Assembly: GCA_034666985.1 (NCBI GenBank)
Contig: JAXDKS010000057.1
Location: 1-64,000 of the forward strand
From: DATARR01 sp034666985
GTDB lineage: Bacteria; Acidobacteriota; Thermoanaerobaculia; Multivoradales; UBA5704
DNA: 64,000 nucleotides
Direction of reading: 5' to 3'
The notes under the pieces are model-generated. The model was not told where the DNA came from. It ran no database searches and saw nothing but the letters and a program-made list of their open reading frames with translations. How positions within the stretch are numbered: position 1 is the stretch's first letter; the number at the start of each line of letters is the position of its first letter. A program made the translations under genes and the position numbers. This document shows positions 62,770 to 64,000 of this stretch, piece after piece.

Positions 62770-63423
62770 CTAACCGGACGTCGCCGGCGTTGACGCCTTG
62801 GACGCGGTACCACCAGGGGAACCTGCCCCCGCGGCCTCTCCGTCCTTGGCGTGCGTCGCGAACGAGTAGTGGAAATTGATCACGAATTTATAGATGTTGC
62901 CCCCCTGCTGCTCCGTGCTCTTCAGGATGGGCTCGTCGAACTCGGGGACCTTGTCGAGGTTCTCGATGAAGTTGGCGACGGCGTTGGTGTTGAACGCCCG
63001 GCCTTCGATCTCGATGGAGTCGGCCGTCATCTTCATGCGGTCGAGCCAGAGCAGCTCCGGCAGGGCGCGCGAGACGTAGTCCATCACCCGCACCGGCCCG
63101 CGCTGGTTCGTCTTGAGGTCGTTGATCACCCCGATCTTGCTCTCCAGCGCCTTCTTCTTGGCCTTGTAGTCCTCGACCTCCTTGATGACGTTGGCCATGG
63201 CGTCGACCTCGTGCTGCGCCGCCACCACCTCTTCCTGCTTTTCGGCGACCTTCTGATCCCAGATCCACCAGTAGGCGGCGAGCCCCGCGATGCCGATCAG
63301 CAGGCCGGCGACGAGCAGCCACTGGCCGACGTCCTGCCCGCCCGCTCCTCGGAGAGCGGCCGCGGGCTTGGACTTGCGGACCGTCGCCCGCTTGCCTTCG
63401 GAGAGCAGGTTGATCTTGATCAT
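62770..63423 (-). CDS. pilN: Type IV pilus assembly protein PilN
   Basis: A 217-residue protein. MIKINLLSE at the N-terminus is the PilN motif that binds PilM in the cytoplasm. One membrane span (about 35-57) precedes a coiled coil and the ferredoxin-like periplasmic domain. ATG at 63423 chosen because the motif must be N-terminal. It lies 5 bases after pilM. Confidence 0.92.
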   Translation of the reverse strand: MIKINLLSEGKRATVRKSKPAAALRGAGGQDVGQWLLVAGLLIGIAGLAAYWWIWDQKVAEKQEEVVAAQHEVDAMANVIKEVEDYKAKKKALESKIGVINDLKTNQRGPVRVMDYVSRALPELLWLDRMKMTADSIEIEGRAFNTNAVANFIENLDKVPEFDEPILKSTEQQGGNIYKFVINFHYSFATHAKDGEAAGAGSPGGTASKASTPATSG

Positions 63424-63428
63424 CGCCC

Positions 63429-64000
63429 TTAGTCCCCCACCCGGCGGATGGCCAGCCCGACGGCGACCGCCATCATCGGGGCGATCGTCTGCAGCCACTG
63501 GCCGTCGAAGTCGCCCTCCCTGAACTGGATGCGGCGCAGCGGATTCATCAGCTCCGTCGGCACCTGGAAGCGCTCCCGCAGCACCTGCTGGAGATTGGGG
63601 GTCAGGGCGCAGCCGCCGGCGAGGATCAGCTCGTCGACCGGACCCTCCGACGAGGTCGCCGAGAAGAAGTCGAACGTCTTGCGGATCTCCGACGCCATCT
63701 CCGACGACACGGCGTCGAGCACCGGGCGGGCGTCGGCCGGGGAGTAGCGGTCCACCGACTCACCCTGCTTGAGCCCCTCGGACTGCGCGAAGGAGAGGTT
63801 GAACTCGCGCTGCAGCGCCTCGGTGAACTGGTTGCCGCCGAACGAGATGTCGCGCCAGAAGACGGTGGTGCCGCGGGCCAGGATGTTGATGTTGGTCACC
63901 CCGGCGCCCATGTTGATCAGGGCCACGACCTTGCGCGGGTCGACCTCGTAGTTCACCTCGTAGGCGTTCTGCACCGCGAAGGCGTCCACGTCCACCAGCG
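63429..64000 (-). CDS. pilM: Type IV pilus assembly protein PilM (C-terminal part)
   Basis: The 3' 190 codons of an actin-like pilus protein; the gene continues past the end of the window. Visible are VALINMGAGVTNINILARGTTVFWRDISFGGNQFTEAL (phosphate-2 region), the segment ELILAGGCALTPNL (adenosine motif) and the ending MMAVAVGLAIRRVGD. PilM recruits PilN on the cytoplasmic face. First gene of pilMNOPQ. Confidence 0.93.
   Translation of the reverse strand, partial: LVDVDAFAVQNAYEVNYEVDPRKVVALINMGAGVTNINILARGTTVFWRDISFGGNQFTEALQREFNLSFAQSEGLKQGESVDRYSPADARPVLDAVSSEMASEIRKTFDFFSATSSEGPVDELILAGGCALTPNLQQVLRERFQVPTELMNPLRRIQFREGDFDGQWLQTIAPMMAVAVGLAIRRVGD

Overview
This 64 kb window is a high-GC chromosomal segment from a diderm bacterium. 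The envelope machinery shows the diderm state: a PilQ secretin, SurA/PrsA-type periplasmic chaperones, many lipoproteins and a MurE with a DNPR (meso-DAP) motif. The gene mix (complete dcw cluster, pilMNOPQ, TPR/roadblock genes, MauE with a beta-propeller, acidobacterial-style RAYT) suggests an Acidobacteriota-like organism, perhaps Thermoanaerobaculia. That placement rests on gene content only and is of low confidence.

Layout. (1) 1-7.3 kb is accessory DNA: a 21-bp tandem array that switches orientation at a 42-bp palindrome, a frameshifted REP-associated tyrosine transposase, an HD-hydrolase + TPR operon that looks like a split STAND conflict system, a truncated DUF234-type ATPase and a DUF433/DUF5615 toxin-antitoxin pair. 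(2) 7.4-23.4 kb, minus strand, is a complete dcw cluster, transcribed mraZ-rsmH-ftsL-ftsI-murE-murF-mraY-murD-ftsW-murG-murC-ftsQ-ftsA-ftsZ. Most junctions overlap, and mraZ carries a recognisable promoter with MraZ-box-like repeats. (3) 23.7-29.2 kb holds surA-like, PrsA-like lipoprotein and mfd genes. (4) 29.3-32.1 kb holds small genes: a nucleotidyltransferase TA-like pair, a GNAT, a cupin and small proteins. (5) 32.3-45.2 kb holds lepA, a Lon-N-domain gene, hflX, hemW, a Cys-rich peptide/beta-propeller/MauE cassette, a DUF1579 gene, parE and parC. Two copies of a ~250-bp nested palindromic element sit between hflX/hemW and parE/parC. (6) 45.2-49.1 kb is a visibly lower-GC accessory island at its start: a Thoeris ThsB-like TIR gene with a DUF4238 gene, a second DUF433 antitoxin whose toxin is cut off after 13 codons, a 55-residue class I lanthipeptide-like precursor with its own promoter, and an Rpn/PD-(D/E)XK-like gene. 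(7) 49.2-54.8 kb, minus strand, holds a phosphoesterase, aroK, thiE, accC, accB, an MglB-like roadblock gene and a TPR gene. (8) 55.0-64 kb, minus strand, holds three secreted Ig/IPT/PKD-type lipoproteins and pilQ-pilP-pilO-pilN-pilM (pilM runs off the end).

How the genes work together: the dcw block makes lipid II and the divisome. The pilMNOPQ block builds the inner-membrane alignment complex and outer-membrane pore of a type IV pilus, and the adjacent roadblock/TPR genes could belong to its polarity control (inference). The most notable candidates for undescribed biology are the TIR + DUF4238 pair, the HD + TPR pair, the orphan lanthipeptide-like precursor, the MauE/propeller/Cys-peptide cassette, the palindromic element that reads in frame into hemW, and short tandem duplications that place stop codons in all three frames after several genes. 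No rRNA, tRNA or CRISPR array was seen.
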